Shown: positions 20,056-30,496, counted from the stretch's first letter. The stretch: DNA of 64,000 nt from Salinisphaera sp. Q1T1-3 (GCF_003602005.1 NZ_QZWD01000013.1:1-64000), one strand, 5' to 3'. The notes: generated by a model not told the origin, from the letters alone. Numbers and translations are program-made.

Positions 20056-20240
20056 GTTATTAACCCGGCATAAGAATAGATGATTTTTCGGGTTGACAAC
20101 GCGCGTGTGCGACAGCACGCGCGCCACGGCCAACAGCCGTGACGCCATTGAAAATAAAAAGACGGACAAGTGCCGGCGTTTCTTTCGATGGCGTTGAAAA
20201 CAGCTGACGTCGTCAGCTGTTCTGGTGCCGGATTCATAAC
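20056..20240. repeat. Family 2 MITE-like repeat, copy 1
   Basis: This 185-bp element begins gttattaacccggcataa and ends gtgccggattcataac; its ends are imperfect inverted repeats of about 16 bp. Internal hairpins include cgcgtgtgcgacagcacgcg, cacggccaacagccgtg and the long palindrome acagctgacgtcgtcagctgt. Two more copies occur at 30309-30493 (inverted) and 49271-49457. It has no coding capacity. Confidence 0.9.
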
Positions 20241-20391
20241 AGGCCAACGCACCTTCTGACGACCGATCGCCCGGCCCGAGCGAGCCCGGCGATCGTTCGA
20301 AGGCCTGTCGGTGCCTTGTGGGAGGCTGCGCCAGGGCGGCGCACGGATCAATCCGCCAGGTTCTATCGCCTGACGACACGACCTACACCCC

Positions 20392-20684
20392 AGGGCGTGT
20401 TGATGTTTCTTGCGAATCCGCGCTAAGCGCGCCCTGAAATTGACGATGGGCGGCAAGACGAGGCGTCGTGCGCGCCGTGCCGTCATTCTGCACCCGCGGG
20501 CGACAACGCTGGATTGCCGTCGTGTTCTTGGTTTTGGGGCGCTTGTCCCTTCGGGTTGGGCCGCCCATGAAAAATCGACGATGGGCGCCCGGCGGCGTTG
20601 CGAGTCGCCGATCGTGGCACGCCACGATCGACAACTCGCGCCTTGCCGGACACGCTGCGGTCTCTCGACGAAAAGGCGGGCCCT
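20392..20684. repeat. Family 1 repeat, copy B (long form, inverted, end-truncated)
   Basis: This element is in the opposite orientation to copy A: agggcgtgttgatgtttcttgcg at the left, then the long core. At the right, after tctctcgacgaaaaggcg it jumps straight to ggccct, so about 19 bp of the inner terminal repeat (ctcgaacgaaacctcaaca) are missing. The last bases ccctag supply the TAG stop of the metallo-beta-lactamase-fold gene on the minus strand. Confidence 0.88.
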
Positions 20685-21549
20685 AGAACCGATCGAGCGG
20701 TATCTTCAGGTAAGTGCTGCCGTTGTCCTCGGCCGGCGGCCGCTGCCCGCCGCGCAGGTTGATCTGCAACGCCGCGAGCATGCGGTCGGGTATGGGCAGC
20801 TCGGTATCCCGCGCCTGGCGCAACGCAACGTATTCCGCGGCATCGGCCACCTGCAGATGGGGATTGTGCGCCCGCTGCGCGGCCACGCTGGATTCCCAGG
20901 CCGGTGCTCGGCCGCCGGGCCGATAATCGTGGCCGGTAAACAGCCGGGTCTCGTCCGGCAACGCGAGAATCCGCTGGATCGTATCGTAGAGCGCGCGAGC
21001 GTCGGCCCCGGGGAAATCCGCGCGGGCAGTGCCGAAATCAGGCTGGAAGAGCGTGTCATGAACGAAGGCCGCGTCGCCGACGCGATACGTGATCGACGCC
21101 AGCGTATGGCCCGGCGAGAACATGACGTGCGCCGTCAGATGCCCGATCCGAAAGGTCTCGCCGTCCGCGAAGAGCCGGTCCCACTGACGCCCGTCGGCCG
21201 GTAGCGCATCTCCGAGATTGTAGATCGCCTGCCAGAGCTGCTGAACCGCGATCACCTCGGCGCCGATAGCCCGCGGCGCGCCGGTCATACGGCCGAGATA
21301 ACCGGCCGCGGAGAAATGATCGGCATGGGGATGCGTATCCAGAACCCAGTCCACCCCCAGCTCCCGCCGTTCGATGAACGCCAGGATCTCGTCGGCGTGC
21401 CGGGTCGAGGTGCGCCCGCTGGCCGGGTCGTAATCCCAGACGGGATCGACGATCGCGCATCGAGCGCTGGCATTGTCGATCACCACGTACTGCACGCTGC
21501 CAGTGGGCTCGTGGTAGAAGCCCACGACTTCGGGTCGTTCGGATGGCAT
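20683..21549 (-). CDS. MBL-fold hydrolase, persulfide dioxygenase-like
   Basis: This 288-residue metallo-beta-lactamase-fold protein has the metal motif THPHADHFSAA (H-x-H-x-D-H). Later ligands are in FSPGHT, the Asp in FVHDTLFQPD and the His in FTGHDYRPGG. The long substrate loop and the VDPVWDYDPASGRTS start match the ETHE1/Blh persulfide dioxygenase-like group, which oxidises glutathione persulfide with non-heme iron. The related DUF442 domain that is often fused to this fold is encoded at 12791-13240. The stop codon lies in the end of repeat copy B. Confidence 0.88.
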   Translation of the reverse strand: MPSERPEVVGFYHEPTGSVQYVVIDNASARCAIVDPVWDYDPASGRTSTRHADEILAFIERRELGVDWVLDTHPHADHFSAAGYLGRMTGAPRAIGAEVIAVQQLWQAIYNLGDALPADGRQWDRLFADGETFRIGHLTAHVMFSPGHTLASITYRVGDAAFVHDTLFQPDFGTARADFPGADARALYDTIQRILALPDETRLFTGHDYRPGGRAPAWESSVAAQRAHNPHLQVADAAEYVALRQARDTELPIPDRMLAALQINLRGGQRPPAEDNGSTYLKIPLDRF

Positions 21550-21748
21550 CAGGCGTTCATGAGTCGGCGGGCGCGCGTGCGGGCGGCTCGATCGTGCGAT
21601 CGCCCGATCCGCATCGACAACAGCGCGGCCGGCACACGAACAGCCACCCCGATACGGCGGTCGGCTCGGCGCGGGATACCGAACAGACCCCGCGCCTGAA
21701 CGGGCTCAGGCCGAATGCGTTCGCGCGTCCAACGCCGCATCGCGCCGA

Positions 21749-22273
21749 TCAGAACGGAATATCGTCGTCCAGATCGTCGTCGAAGCTCGGCTCCCCGGCT
21801 GGCTGCGGCGACTGATATTGCGGCTGTCCGCCGCGCTGGTTGTTCCCGTTGCCACCGCCCTGCTGACCGCCGCCACTGCGCTGCTGGCCACCGCCGCCGA
21901 ACGGTGCACTGCCGCCACCGCCCTGGCCGCCGCCACGCGAGTCCAGCATCTGCATTTCGTTGGCCACGATTTCGGTGGTGTAGCGATCCTGACCGTCCTG
22001 GCCCTGCCACTTGCGGGTCTGGATCCGACCTTCGACGTAAACCTTCGAGCCCTTGCGCAGATATTCGCCGGCCACTTCGGCAAGCCGCGCGAAGAACACG
22101 ACGCGATGCCATTCGGTGCGCTCCTGTGTTTCGCCCGACGACTTGTCGCGCCACGTCTCGGACGTCGCGATATTGACGTTGGTGACCGCCGTGCCGCCGG
22201 CGGTATAGCGGGTTTCCGGGTCCGCGCCCAGATTCCCGACGATGATCGCTTTGTTGATGCCTCGGCTGGCCAT
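21749..22273 (-). CDS. ssb: Single-stranded DNA-binding protein
   Basis: SSB coats ssDNA and recruits repair and replication proteins through its acidic tail. The 174-residue protein has an N-terminal OB fold (to about residue 110) with [14 protein letters not shown], then a Gly/Gln-rich flexible linker, then the conserved tip DDDIPF. It is the first gene downstream of the MFS transporter on the same strand, in the ssb-MFS-uvrA neighbourhood common in gammaproteobacteria. Confidence 0.98.
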   Translation of the reverse strand: MASRGINKAIIVGNLGADPETRYTAGGTAVTNVNIATSETWRDKSSGETQERTEWHRVVFFARLAEVAGEYLRKGSKVYVEGRIQTRKWQGQDGQDRYTTEIVANEMQMLDSRGGGQGGGGSAPFGGGGQQRSGGGQQGGGNGNNQRGGQPQYQSPQPAGEPSFDDDLDDDIPF

Positions 22274-22305
22274 GAAAAGACTCCGTGATCGGTTGCGCCC
22301 GGCGC

Positions 22306-23685
22306 CTACGCGGATTGCGCGGCGGCGTCGTGCGAGGGTCGGGCGAAACGGTTGAGCGCGTCCGGCGCCACCACTTTGCCATCGAATTTGATGTATGCCA
22401 CCTCGTCGTCCGGGACCACGACGGCCTCGAACACACCGTCGACGGTCTCGATCTCGGCCGCGAGCCGGCGGGCTTCATCATCGCCGATCACGCCGACGTT
22501 GACCATGTGCGTCCGGGCAAAGCGCGGTTGCGGCATGCTGATCGCCACGATCAGCCAGACGGCACCGACCAGCGCACAGAAGCCGAACACGCCCGGCTCG
22601 CCGAGAAATCCGTAGGCCCAGCCGCCGACCGTGCCGCCGATGAAGATGCCCAGGAACTGCGATGAGGAATAAATGCCCATTGCCGTGCCCTTGGCATCGG
22701 CCGGCGCGACCTTGGAGATCAGCGACGGCAGACTCGCCTCCATGATGTTGAAGGCAGCGAAGAACAACGTCAGCAGCACCAGGATCTCGACGAGACTGTC
22801 GCGATAGACCGCGAACACGGCCGGCGTCAGGCAGAGCACCGCCACCGAGGCCACGAAGACCGGCTTCATCCGGCGCTTGGCTTCGGCCAGGATCACGGCC
22901 GGAATCATCAGCGCGACAGAGACCGCCAGCGTCGGCAGATAGATGATCCACTGCCAGTCCTGATGAATGCCGAGCACGCCGCGCAGCATGTTGGGCAGCG
23001 CGATGAAGCTGGCGGTGAGGATGGCGTGCAACGCGAAGATCGCGAAATCCAGGCGCAACAGCTCGCCGTCGGCCAACACCCGGCCGAACAGCGCCGGCAC
23101 AGCCTGGGTGTCGCGATGTGAACGCACATTGCGCGGCGTCGGCGTGACCAGATAGAGCACCGCGATCCCGGCGATCGCCAACAGCGCGGTGAACCAGAAG
23201 ATGCCAGGCACCCCGACCCACGCATTGAGCAGCGGCCCCGCCACCAGCGCCAGCGCGAAGGCCAGCCCGATCGTCAGGCCGATGGTGGCCATCGCCTTGG
23301 TACGCGACTCCTCATGGGTCAGATCCGCGTTGAGCGCGAGAATGGTCGAACCGACGGCTCCGGCGCCCTGCAGGATTCGCCCGAAGATGACGCCGTAAAT
23401 CGTGGTCGAGAGCGCGGCCACGACGCTGCCCGCGGCGAAGATGAGCAGGCCCAGGGCGATCATGCGCTTGCGCCCGATCCGGTCCGAGGCGAAGCCGAAC
23501 GGGATCTGCAGGATCGCCTGGGTGAGGCCGTAGGCGCCGAGCGCCAGCCCGACCGTGGTCGGCGTCGAGCCGGTCAGATTCTGTGCATAGAAGGTGAACA
23601 CCGGGTAGATCATGAACAGACCCAGCATCCGTAACGAGAAAATACCCGCGAGCGAGAATGCCGCACGCGATTCGATTCGGTTCAT
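22306..23685 (-). CDS. MFS transporter, YajR-like with C-terminal YAM domain
   Basis: This 459-residue protein of the major facilitator superfamily has twelve predicted helices. Motif A between helices 2 and 3 reads [13 protein letters not shown]. The last ~70 residues (after about 390) form a soluble ferredoxin-like domain, [18 protein letters not shown]..., as in YajR. Substrate is unknown. It is divergent from uvrA and directly upstream of ssb, a conserved synteny. Confidence 0.9.
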   Translation of the reverse strand: MNRIESRAAFSLAGIFSLRMLGLFMIYPVFTFYAQNLTGSTPTTVGLALGAYGLTQAILQIPFGFASDRIGRKRMIALGLLIFAAGSVVAALSTTIYGVIFGRILQGAGAVGSTILALNADLTHEESRTKAMATIGLTIGLAFALALVAGPLLNAWVGVPGIFWFTALLAIAGIAVLYLVTPTPRNVRSHRDTQAVPALFGRVLADGELLRLDFAIFALHAILTASFIALPNMLRGVLGIHQDWQWIIYLPTLAVSVALMIPAVILAEAKRRMKPVFVASVAVLCLTPAVFAVYRDSLVEILVLLTLFFAAFNIMEASLPSLISKVAPADAKGTAMGIYSSSQFLGIFIGGTVGGWAYGFLGEPGVFGFCALVGAVWLIVAISMPQPRFARTHMVNVGVIGDDEARRLAAEIETVDGVFEAVVVPDDEVAYIKFDGKVVAPDALNRFARPSHDAAAQSA

Positions 23686-23847
23686 GGCCGCCCCTCGATG
23701 ACCCAGTGATCTTGCCGCACCGCACGGCTTGCGGCGTGTGCGGATCGGCCGAGGCGCGTCGTGGCAGCCGGCGCGTCCGGCGACAGGCGCGCAAGCCTAT
23801 CACAGGCCCGGTGTATTCCCGGGCACGGCGCGGCTTGTAGCCAGCGC

Positions 23848-23853
23848 TATACT
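23848..23853 (+). promoter_or_regulatory. Candidate -10 box of uvrA
   Basis: TATACT lies 29 bp upstream of the uvrA ATG in the 197-bp divergent region. I see no convincing -35. I also see no intact LexA box (CTGT-N8-ACAG), so SOS control is not supported by the sequence. Confidence 0.3.
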
Positions 23854-23882
23854 GTGTGGTTTATCCCTGCGCGAGCCATCGC

Positions 23883-26837
23883 ATGGAAAGCCATATCCGC
23901 ATCCGCGGCGCCCGGACCCATAACCTGGCCGATATCGATGTCGACCTGCCCCGCGATCAGCTGATCGTGATCACCGGGCTGTCGGGCTCCGGGAAATCGA
24001 GCCTGGCCTTCGACACGATCTATGCCGAGGGCCAGCGACGCTATGTCGAGTCCCTGTCGGCCTATGCGCGGCAGTTCCTGTCGATGATGGAAAAACCCGA
24101 TCTGGATTCCATCGAGGGCCTGTCGCCGGCGATTTCGATCGAACAGAAATCGACCTCGCACAACCCGCGTTCCACGGTCGGCACCGTCACCGAGATCCAC
24201 GATTACCTGCGCCTGCTGTTCGCCCGTGCGGGCACGCCCTACTGCCCGCATCACGACGAACCGCTGGCCGCACAGAGTGTTTCGGAGATGGTCGACCAGA
24301 CGTTGACCAAGGAAGCCGAGTCGGCCTGGATGCTGCTGGCCCCGGTGATTCGTTCGCGCAAGGGCGAACATCGCGAGATCTTCGAACAGATGCGCGGCCA
24401 GGGCTTCGTGCGCATGCGTGTCGACGGCGAGATCGTCGAGCTCGACGACGGCGTCCCCGAGCTGGACCCGAAGAAGAAACACGATCTCGAAGTCGTGGTC
24501 GATCGCTTCAAGATTCGCGACGACATCCAGCAGCGTCTGGCCGAGTCCTTCGAGACCGCCCTGCGCCTGTCGGAGGGCATCGCCTGGATCATGCCCTGGC
24601 GGGGCGCATCCGAGCCGGAAGTGTTTTCCTCGCAGTTCGCCTGCCCGGTCTGTGGCTACGCCATCAACGACATGGAACCGCGCCTGTTCTCGTTCAACTC
24701 GCCGCACGGTGCCTGTACCACCTGCGACGGCCTGGGCTCGCAGAGCGTGTTCGACGTCGATCGGGTGATCACCGACGATACATTGAGCCTGGCCGGCGGC
24801 GCGGTACGCGGCTGGGATCGCCGCAACCCCTATTTCTTCGGCCTGATCGAATCGCTGGCCGAAACCTATGACTTCAACGTCGACACGCCCTGGGCCGAGC
24901 TGCCGGACGAGGCCCGGCAGGTCATCCTGCACGGCTCCGGTGGCAAGAAGATCGAATTCCGGTATACCAATGCCCGCGGCAACACTCGCCGTCGCAAGCA
25001 CGCGTTCGAGGGCGTGCTCGACAACATGCAGCGTCGCTATGCCGAGACCGACTCGATGGCGGTCCGCGAGGAGCTGTCCAAGTACCTGTCCGACAAGGCC
25101 TGCCCGGCCTGTCACGGCACGCGTCTGAACGTGGCGGCCCGGCACGTGCGTGTCGCCGACCGGACGCTGCCGGACATCAACGCCGCGAGCATCGCCGATG
25201 CCTACGAGATCGCCGACACGCTCTCGATTCCCGGCCACCGCGCCGAGATCGCCGCGCCGATTCTCAAGGAGATCAACCAGCGGCTGAAATTCCTGCTGGA
25301 TGTGGGGCTCGACTACCTCACCCTGTCGCGCTCGGCCGAGACCCTGTCCGGCGGCGAAGCCCAGCGCATCCGCCTGGCCAGCCAGATCGGCGCCGGGCTG
25401 GTGGGCGTGATGTATGTCCTGGACGAACCCTCGATCGGGCTCCACCAGCGCGACAATCGCCGCCTGCTCAACACGCTCGAGCGCCTGCGCGATCTCGGCA
25501 ACACCGTGATCGTGGTCGAGCACGACGAGGATGCCATCCGCGAAGCCGATTATCTGGTCGACATGGGCCCCGGCGCCGGCGATCACGGCGGCCAACTCAT
25601 CGCCCAGGGCACGGCCGACGAAGTCGCGGCCTGCGAGGCGTCGCTGACCGGCCAGTATCTGTCCGGCAAGGCCACGATCCCGGTGCCGGCCGAGCGCATC
25701 GCCTACGACACCGCGCGCCAGATCTCCATCCGCGGGGCCCGCGGCAACAATCTGCAGAACGTCGATGCCGCCTTTTCCATGGGGCAGTTGACCTGCATCA
25801 CCGGGGTCTCGGGCTCGGGCAAGTCCACGCTGATCAACGAAACGCTGTTTCCGGCCGCCGCGCGCCAGGTCAATCGCGCAGTCGCCCGGGCCGCCCCGGT
25901 CACCGCCATCGACGGCCTGGAGCATCTCGACAAGGTCATCGATATCAACCAGGCCCCGATCGGGCGGACGCCGCGATCCAATCCGGCCACTTACACCGGG
26001 TTGTTCGGCACCATTCGCGAACTGTTCGCCAACACCCCGGAAGCACGGCAGCGCGGCTACAAGCCGGGGCGGTTCTCGTTCAACGTCAAGGGCGGCCGCT
26101 GCGAAACCTGTCAGGGCGATGGCGTGATCAAGGTGGAGATGCACTTCCTGCCGGACATCTACGTCACCTGCGAGACCTGTCACGGGGCGCGCTACAACCG
26201 CGAGACGCTGGAGGTCCATTACAAGGGCAAGACGATCGCTGACGTGCTGGACATGCGCGTCGAGGCCGCGCGCGAGTTCTTCTCCCCGGTGCCGAGCCTC
26301 AAACGCAAGCTCGACACGCTCATGGATGTCGGCCTGTCCTACGTCAAACTCGGCCAGAACGCGACCACCCTGTCCGGTGGCGAGGCCCAGCGCATCAAGC
26401 TGGCCCGTGAACTGTCCAAGCGCGATACCGGGCGCACGCTCTATCTGCTGGACGAGCCGACCACCGGTCTGCATTTCCACGACATCAAACAGCTGCTGGC
26501 CGTGCTGCTGCGTCTGCGCGAAGCCGGCAATGCCGTGGTCGTCATCGAGCACAATCTCGATGTGATCAAGACCGCGGACTGGCTGATCGATCTGGGCCCG
26601 GAAGGCGGCGCCGGAGGCGGCACCATCATCGCGACCGGCACGCCGGAGGACGTCGCGGCGATCGAGGCCTCGCACACGGGGCGTTTCCTCAAGCCGTTAC
26701 TGGGCGAGAGCCGCCCGGGCACCGGGCACAACACCGCCGGCGACAAGCGCGATCTCGCCCTGCCGCCGAAAAAGGAAAAGAAGACCAAGAAGAGCGCATC
26801 GACAACATCCCGCAAGAAGAACACCACGAAGACGTGA
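23883..26837 (+). CDS. uvrA: Excinuclease ABC subunit A
   Basis: UvrA is the damage-sensing ATPase of nucleotide excision repair. Two ABC-type ATPase halves are visible: Walker [13 protein letters not shown] and [12 protein letters not shown], and two signatures LSGGEAQRI. Zinc-finger Cys pairs appear in CPVCGY...CTTCDG and CETCQG...CETCHG. Start at [15 protein letters not shown] (23883) fits the family; the upstream in-frame residues do not. The 984-residue product is about 40 residues longer than the E. coli protein because of a Lys/Thr/Ser-rich tail after the [11 protein letters not shown] segment. Confidence 0.98.
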   Translation: MESHIRIRGARTHNLADIDVDLPRDQLIVITGLSGSGKSSLAFDTIYAEGQRRYVESLSAYARQFLSMMEKPDLDSIEGLSPAISIEQKSTSHNPRSTVGTVTEIHDYLRLLFARAGTPYCPHHDEPLAAQSVSEMVDQTLTKEAESAWMLLAPVIRSRKGEHREIFEQMRGQGFVRMRVDGEIVELDDGVPELDPKKKHDLEVVVDRFKIRDDIQQRLAESFETALRLSEGIAWIMPWRGASEPEVFSSQFACPVCGYAINDMEPRLFSFNSPHGACTTCDGLGSQSVFDVDRVITDDTLSLAGGAVRGWDRRNPYFFGLIESLAETYDFNVDTPWAELPDEARQVILHGSGGKKIEFRYTNARGNTRRRKHAFEGVLDNMQRRYAETDSMAVREELSKYLSDKACPACHGTRLNVAARHVRVADRTLPDINAASIADAYEIADTLSIPGHRAEIAAPILKEINQRLKFLLDVGLDYLTLSRSAETLSGGEAQRIRLASQIGAGLVGVMYVLDEPSIGLHQRDNRRLLNTLERLRDLGNTVIVVEHDEDAIREADYLVDMGPGAGDHGGQLIAQGTADEVAACEASLTGQYLSGKATIPVPAERIAYDTARQISIRGARGNNLQNVDAAFSMGQLTCITGVSGSGKSTLINETLFPAAARQVNRAVARAAPVTAIDGLEHLDKVIDINQAPIGRTPRSNPATYTGLFGTIRELFANTPEARQRGYKPGRFSFNVKGGRCETCQGDGVIKVEMHFLPDIYVTCETCHGARYNRETLEVHYKGKTIADVLDMRVEAAREFFSPVPSLKRKLDTLMDVGLSYVKLGQNATTLSGGEAQRIKLARELSKRDTGRTLYLLDEPTTGLHFHDIKQLLAVLLRLREAGNAVVVIEHNLDVIKTADWLIDLGPEGGAGGGTIIATGTPEDVAAIEASHTGRFLKPLLGESRPGTGHNTAGDKRDLALPPKKEKKTKKSASTTSRKKNTTKT

Positions 26838-26846
26838 TGCGATAGC

Positions 26847-26884
26847 GGCCCGCGCGCTCGTCGATGATGGCGGGCGGGCCTCTT
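26847..26884 (+). terminator. Possible terminator after uvrA
   Basis: ggcccgc (26847-26853) and gcgggcc (26874-26880) form a stem with a 20-nt loop, followed by tcttc. The stem is short and the T-run poor, but it lies between convergent uvrA and pgeF. Confidence 0.3.
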
Positions 26885-26933
26885 CATGCGGGGCCGAGTG
26901 CCATGGTCGCGCCGTCACGGGCGCGCCCCCCCT

Positions 26934-27683
26934 TCACACCTGAGCGGTCGACCAGACGAGCGTGGCCATCCGCCCGGTGAGCCCTTGGTCGCGGCGATGC
27001 GAGTAGAAGTCCGACGACTCGACGGTGCAGACATCCCCACCACTGACTTCATGCAGACCGGCCCGGCGCAATCGGGCACGTGCCAGGGCATGGATGTCGG
27101 CTCGGAACGTCCCGGGCCGACCGGTCTCGCGAAAGGCGACGTGATCGTCGCCGTGGGCATCGACGAAGGCCGCGCGGACCTCGGCGCCGACCTCGAAACG
27201 TCGCGGCCCGATCGCAGGGCCCAACCAGGCCAGCAGATCGCGCGGGTGGGCCGGCAACGCCTCGATTGTGGCTTCGAGCACCCCGGCGGCCAACCCGCGC
27301 CAGCCGGCATGCGCAGCCCCGAAGCATCGTCCGGCGCGGTCGCAGAACACGACCGGCAGGCAGTCCGCGGTGAGAATGGCAACCACGCGATCGGGCCGGG
27401 TGGCGATCGCGGCGTCGGCCTCGCCCGGGCACTGGGCATCCAGATCCACAACGGTGGTGCCGTGAACCTGGGTCAGCCAGACCGGCTCGGCGGGCAGATC
27501 GAGCGCGGCGACCAATGCCCGCCGGTTGGCCGTGACGGCAGCAGGCACATCATCGACGTGCATCCCCAGATTGAGCGTATCGAACGGCGGCGCGCTGACG
27601 CCACCGGTTCGTCGGGTCGTGCCGGCCCGCATATGCGGCGGCGCCGACCAGTTTGCGGCGACAAAGTCAGTGGCCGGGTTCAT
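26934..27683 (-). CDS. pgeF: Peptidoglycan editing factor PgeF / multicopper-like (YfiH)
   Basis: This protein belongs to the YfiH (DUF152) family. Members have purine nucleoside phosphorylase or deaminase activity and keep L-Ser out of peptidoglycan stems. The 249-residue protein shows WLTQVHG, ILTADCLPVVF, AHAGWRGL and YSHRRDQGLTGRMA, which supply the His/Cys zinc ligands and substrate residues. Its ATG overlaps the rluD stop (ATGA); rluD-pgeF is a conserved pair. Confidence 0.95.
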   Translation of the reverse strand: MNPATDFVAANWSAPPHMRAGTTRRTGGVSAPPFDTLNLGMHVDDVPAAVTANRRALVAALDLPAEPVWLTQVHGTTVVDLDAQCPGEADAAIATRPDRVVAILTADCLPVVFCDRAGRCFGAAHAGWRGLAAGVLEATIEALPAHPRDLLAWLGPAIGPRRFEVGAEVRAAFVDAHGDDHVAFRETGRPGTFRADIHALARARLRRAGLHEVSGGDVCTVESSDFYSHRRDQGLTGRMATLVWSTAQV

Positions 27684-28654
27684 GGCGCATGATCCGCGGC
27701 ATCGGCCGCCAGGGCGTCGAGCAGCGCCTGAAAATCCGCCGGGCGCGGGGCTTCCCAGGCCATGTCGTCCCCGGTGGTCGGATGCGTCAATCCCAGGCGG
27801 GCCGCATGCAGGGCCTGTCGCCGAAAACCACGCAGCACATCCACGAACGCCGGCGCGGAATCCTTGGGCAGCGCCAGGCGTCGGCCGTAGACCGGGTCGC
27901 CCAGCAGTGGATAGCGGATATGCGCCATATGCACACGGATCTGGTGCGTGCGACCGGTCTCGAGCTGGCAGCGTACGTGTGTATGGGCCCGATAGCGGGT
28001 GATCACGCGATAGTGGGTGACGGCATCCCGCCCTTCTTCGCGCACGGCCATCTTCTTGCGATCCATCGGATGCCGGTCGATGGGCGCATCGACATGACCG
28101 CCGGCCGTCATCACGCCGACCGAGACCGCCTCGTATTCGCGCTTGACGGTCCGTTCGGCCAGATCGGCGACGAGCTGCTTGTGCGCGGCAAACGTCCGCG
28201 CGACGACGAGGATGCCCGAGGTGTCCTTATCCAGCCGATGCACGATGCCGGCGCGCGGCAGTGCTGCCAGCGCCGGATCATGCGCAAGCAGCGCATTGGC
28301 GAGCGTACCGTCGGGGTTGCCCGCCCCCGGATGCATCACCAGCCCGGCCGGCTTGTCGAGCACGATGATATCGGCGTCCTCGTAAATGATGTTCAGCGCG
28401 ATCGGCTCGGGGGCAAGCGTCTCGTCATGTGATGTCACGGGCACGCGCAGATGCACGAGCTCGCCGCCGGCCACCGCGGTCTTGGGCGCGGGCGAACCGT
28501 CGTCGACGGTCAGCGTGCCCTCGGTGAGCCATTGCTTGAGGCGCGACCGGGAATAATCGGGCAACAGGTCGGCCAGGGCCCGATCCAGCCGCTGCCCGGC
28601 GGCGCTCTCGGGCAGCCGAACGATGATCTCGTCGTCGGCGTTGTGATCCGACAT
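27680..28654 (-). CDS. rluD: 23S rRNA pseudouridine synthase D
   Basis: RluD makes pseudouridines in helix 69 of 23S rRNA. The 324-residue protein has an N-terminal S4 domain (RLDRALADLLPDYSRSRLKQW) and a catalytic domain with HRLDKDTSG carrying the catalytic Asp, plus RTHQIRVHMAH and the C-terminal RQALHAARL. Start at MSDHNADD (28654) is chosen; an ATG one codon upstream is equivalent. The gene is divergent from bamD, the usual gammaproteobacterial arrangement. Confidence 0.95.
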   Translation of the reverse strand: MSDHNADDEIIVRLPESAAGQRLDRALADLLPDYSRSRLKQWLTEGTLTVDDGSPAPKTAVAGGELVHLRVPVTSHDETLAPEPIALNIIYEDADIIVLDKPAGLVMHPGAGNPDGTLANALLAHDPALAALPRAGIVHRLDKDTSGILVVARTFAAHKQLVADLAERTVKREYEAVSVGVMTAGGHVDAPIDRHPMDRKKMAVREEGRDAVTHYRVITRYRAHTHVRCQLETGRTHQIRVHMAHIRYPLLGDPVYGRRLALPKDSAPAFVDVLRGFRRQALHAARLGLTHPTTGDDMAWEAPRPADFQALLDALAADAADHAP

Positions 28655-28698
28655 CATCGTTTCGCCATCGTGAAGAGCGTCTTGCACGCCACGGTCGT

Positions 28699-28728
28699 AT
28701 GACTCGCTGGAAACATCATAGGTATACT
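28699..28728 (+). promoter_or_regulatory. Candidate promoter of bamD
   Basis: ATGACT (28699-28704) and TATACT (28723-28728) are separated by 18 bp in the short divergent region between rluD and bamD. The -10 is good and the -35 is weak. Confidence 0.4.
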
Positions 28729-28779
28729 TTCGACTTGTTTTGCATATCAAAAGCGCGGATCAACGCGCTCGGGGCTTGC

Positions 28780-29850
28780 ATGCGACAGATTGTTCTCGCG
28801 CTCGGCGTGGTAGCCACGCTGGTTCTGACCGGCTGTGCTTCTGACAAGGGCATCGACGAATCCGGCTACAGCAAGAAACCGCTTGTGGACCGCCAGGGCA
28901 AAAAGCTCAAGTCGGCGGATGCCAAGCGGATCTACGACTCGGCGCGTGACTATCTGATGCATGGCCAGCCCGGTCAGGCACTGCCATTGTACGCCGAGGT
29001 GACGGCACGTTTCCCGTTTTCGAAATACGCCCCGCAGTCGGAGCTGGAAACGGTGGCGGCCCATTACCAGACGACCGATTACGACCAGGCCGTGGATGCC
29101 GCGGACCGGTTCATCAAACAGCATCCGCGTAACCCGCATGTCGACTACGCGTACTACATGCGTGGGCTTTCCAACTACGCGCGCAACCAGCCGGGCCTGC
29201 TGCTGGCCAACCCCGACAAGCGCAACGTGGTGTATCTGAAGCAGGCGTTCAACGACTTCAGTCTGCTGGTCAAGAATTATCCGGACAGCGTTTACGCCAA
29301 GGACGCCCAGCTGCACATGATCGACATCCGCAACCGGGTCGCCGAGTTCGATCTGCGCATCGCAGAGTACTACCAGAAGCGCCGGGCTTATGTGGCTGCC
29401 GCACGCCGGGCCGAGGACATCGTGACCAATTACCAGGGCTCGACCGCCGTCCCGCGCGCGCTTGAGGTCATGGAAAGCGCGTATCTGAAGCTCGATCAGC
29501 CGGACCTGGCCGAGGATACGCACGCCCTGCTCCAGACCTCGTATCCGAACTATCTGTTGCACCGTGACGAGTTCTATCGTCAGCAGGCCGGCGACAAGCC
29601 GAATTACAAGCTGCCCGCGATCGACGCGCCGCCGGCACCCGGACAGCCAGTCTCCGATGACGACAGTGACGACGACACCGGCGCCAACAGCACGACCGAT
29701 GCGGCCACGTCGTCCACGAGCCAGCCCGCCGGCAATCAGACGAGCCCGGCTTCGGGCTCGAGCGAGGACAGTGGCTGGTCGCTCGGCTCCGGCCGCATCG
29801 GCACGCATGATCCGCGCCGCCTGCCCGAGCACGACACCGACTCGCCTTAG
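28780..29850 (+). CDS. bamD: Outer membrane protein assembly factor BamD
   Basis: BamD is the essential lipoprotein of the BAM complex that folds outer-membrane barrels. The 356-residue product has a signal sequence with lipobox LTGC (Cys19) and then TPR-like repeats (residues ~45-250) with YDSARDYLMHGQ and AYYMRGLSNY. It ends in a long low-complexity Asp/Ser/Thr-rich tail (after ~residue 280) that makes it about 100 residues longer than E. coli BamD. Start at MRQIVLALG gives a proper signal peptide. The TAG stop overlaps the first bases of repeat copy C. Confidence 0.95.
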   Translation: MRQIVLALGVVATLVLTGCASDKGIDESGYSKKPLVDRQGKKLKSADAKRIYDSARDYLMHGQPGQALPLYAEVTARFPFSKYAPQSELETVAAHYQTTDYDQAVDAADRFIKQHPRNPHVDYAYYMRGLSNYARNQPGLLLANPDKRNVVYLKQAFNDFSLLVKNYPDSVYAKDAQLHMIDIRNRVAEFDLRIAEYYQKRRAYVAAARRAEDIVTNYQGSTAVPRALEVMESAYLKLDQPDLAEDTHALLQTSYPNYLLHRDEFYRQQAGDKPNYKLPAIDAPPAPGQPVSDDDSDDDTGANSTTDAATSSTSQPAGNQTSPASGSSEDSGWSLGSGRIGTHDPRRLPEHDTDSP

Positions 29851-30110
29851 GGCGTGTTGATGTTTCGTTCGAGCGCCTTTTCGTCGAGAGACCGCAGTGT
29901 GTCCGGCAAGGCGCGAGTTGTCGATCGTGGCCTGCCACGATCGGCGACTCGCAACGCCGCAGGGCGCGAGTGGCGGCCAGGCGGCGACAAGACAAGGCAT
30001 CGTGAGCGCTTGGCGAGGCCCAGCCACGTGAGCGCGCGATAACGCTAGATTGTCGTCGCTTGGCCGCTGGCCCTTGGGGTTGCCCATCCCGTGACGACAT
30101 GCCCCAGGGC
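29849..30110. repeat. Family 1 repeat, copy C (rearranged)
   Basis: The left end agggcgtgttgatgtttcgttcgagcgccttttcgtcgagagaccgc is intact and is followed by the gatcgtgg...ccacgatc hairpin. After about 29970 the core continues as a diverged segment resembling the inverted core of other long copies (caagacaaggcatcgtgagcg..., aacgctagattgtcgtcg, ttggggttgcccatcc). No right-hand terminal repeat is found. The right boundary is approximate. Confidence 0.7.
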
Positions 30111-30308
30111 GCGCGGTCGCACAAGACAAGAGCGGCCTTGCGTGATCGCCGCCGCGCGGCCCGTGATACCGGTTCGCGTTATCGCAACATCGCCCCGGCT
30201 TGTGGCGTGATTCGATTGGCTCGCCGGGCGTTCACGCGCGCCAACTCATGATTCTTCTTTCAACCGAAAGTCAGATGCGCCACGTCCCGGACCGCCGGCG
30301 ACCGGTGG
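30111..30308. other. Intergenic DNA without recognised content
   Basis: This segment lies between repeat copy C and family 2 copy 2, with no gene or RNA recognised. Long open frames antisense to bamD run through it but have no family similarity. Confidence 0.4.
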
Positions 30309-30493
30309 GTTATTAATCCGGCACCCAAACAGCTGACGACGTCAGCTGTTTTCAACGCCATCGAAAGAAACGCTGGCACTTGTCCGTCTTTTTATTTTCA
30401 ATGGCTTCACGGCCGTTGGCCGTGGCGCGCGTGCTGTCGCACACGCGCGTTATCAACCCGAAGAATCATCTATTTTTATGCCGGGTTAATAAC
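30309..30493. repeat. Family 2 MITE-like repeat, copy 2 (inverted)
   Basis: This is the reverse complement of copy 1: gttattaatccggcac at the left and ttatgccgggttaataac at the right, 185 bp, with the same internal palindrome acagctgacgacgtcagctgt and the cacggccgttggccgtg and cgcgcgtgctgtcgcacacgcgcg stems. Confidence 0.9.
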
Positions 30494-30496
30494 AGC

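Noticed and set aside
19915-20486. Open frames of ~155 codons between cydA and the MBL-fold gene
   Set aside because: They run across the family 2 and family 1 repeats, and no start site or similarity supports them.
20392-20684. Complete insertion sequence
   Set aside because: Family 1 copies are at most ~311 bp and carry no transposase frame; they can only be non-autonomous.
23686-23882. LexA/SOS box upstream of uvrA
   Set aside because: Only a CTGT half-site next to the candidate -10 is seen; the partner ACAG at the right spacing is missing.
23847-26675. A 942-codon open frame antisense to uvrA
   Set aside because: High GC keeps the antisense frame open; the product is low-complexity in Arg/Gly/His/Asp/Val and has no domain, whereas uvrA is certain.
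28747-30129. A 460-codon minus-strand frame through bamD and repeat copy C
   Set aside because: It is antisense to bamD, and its N-terminal part is translated repeat sequence.
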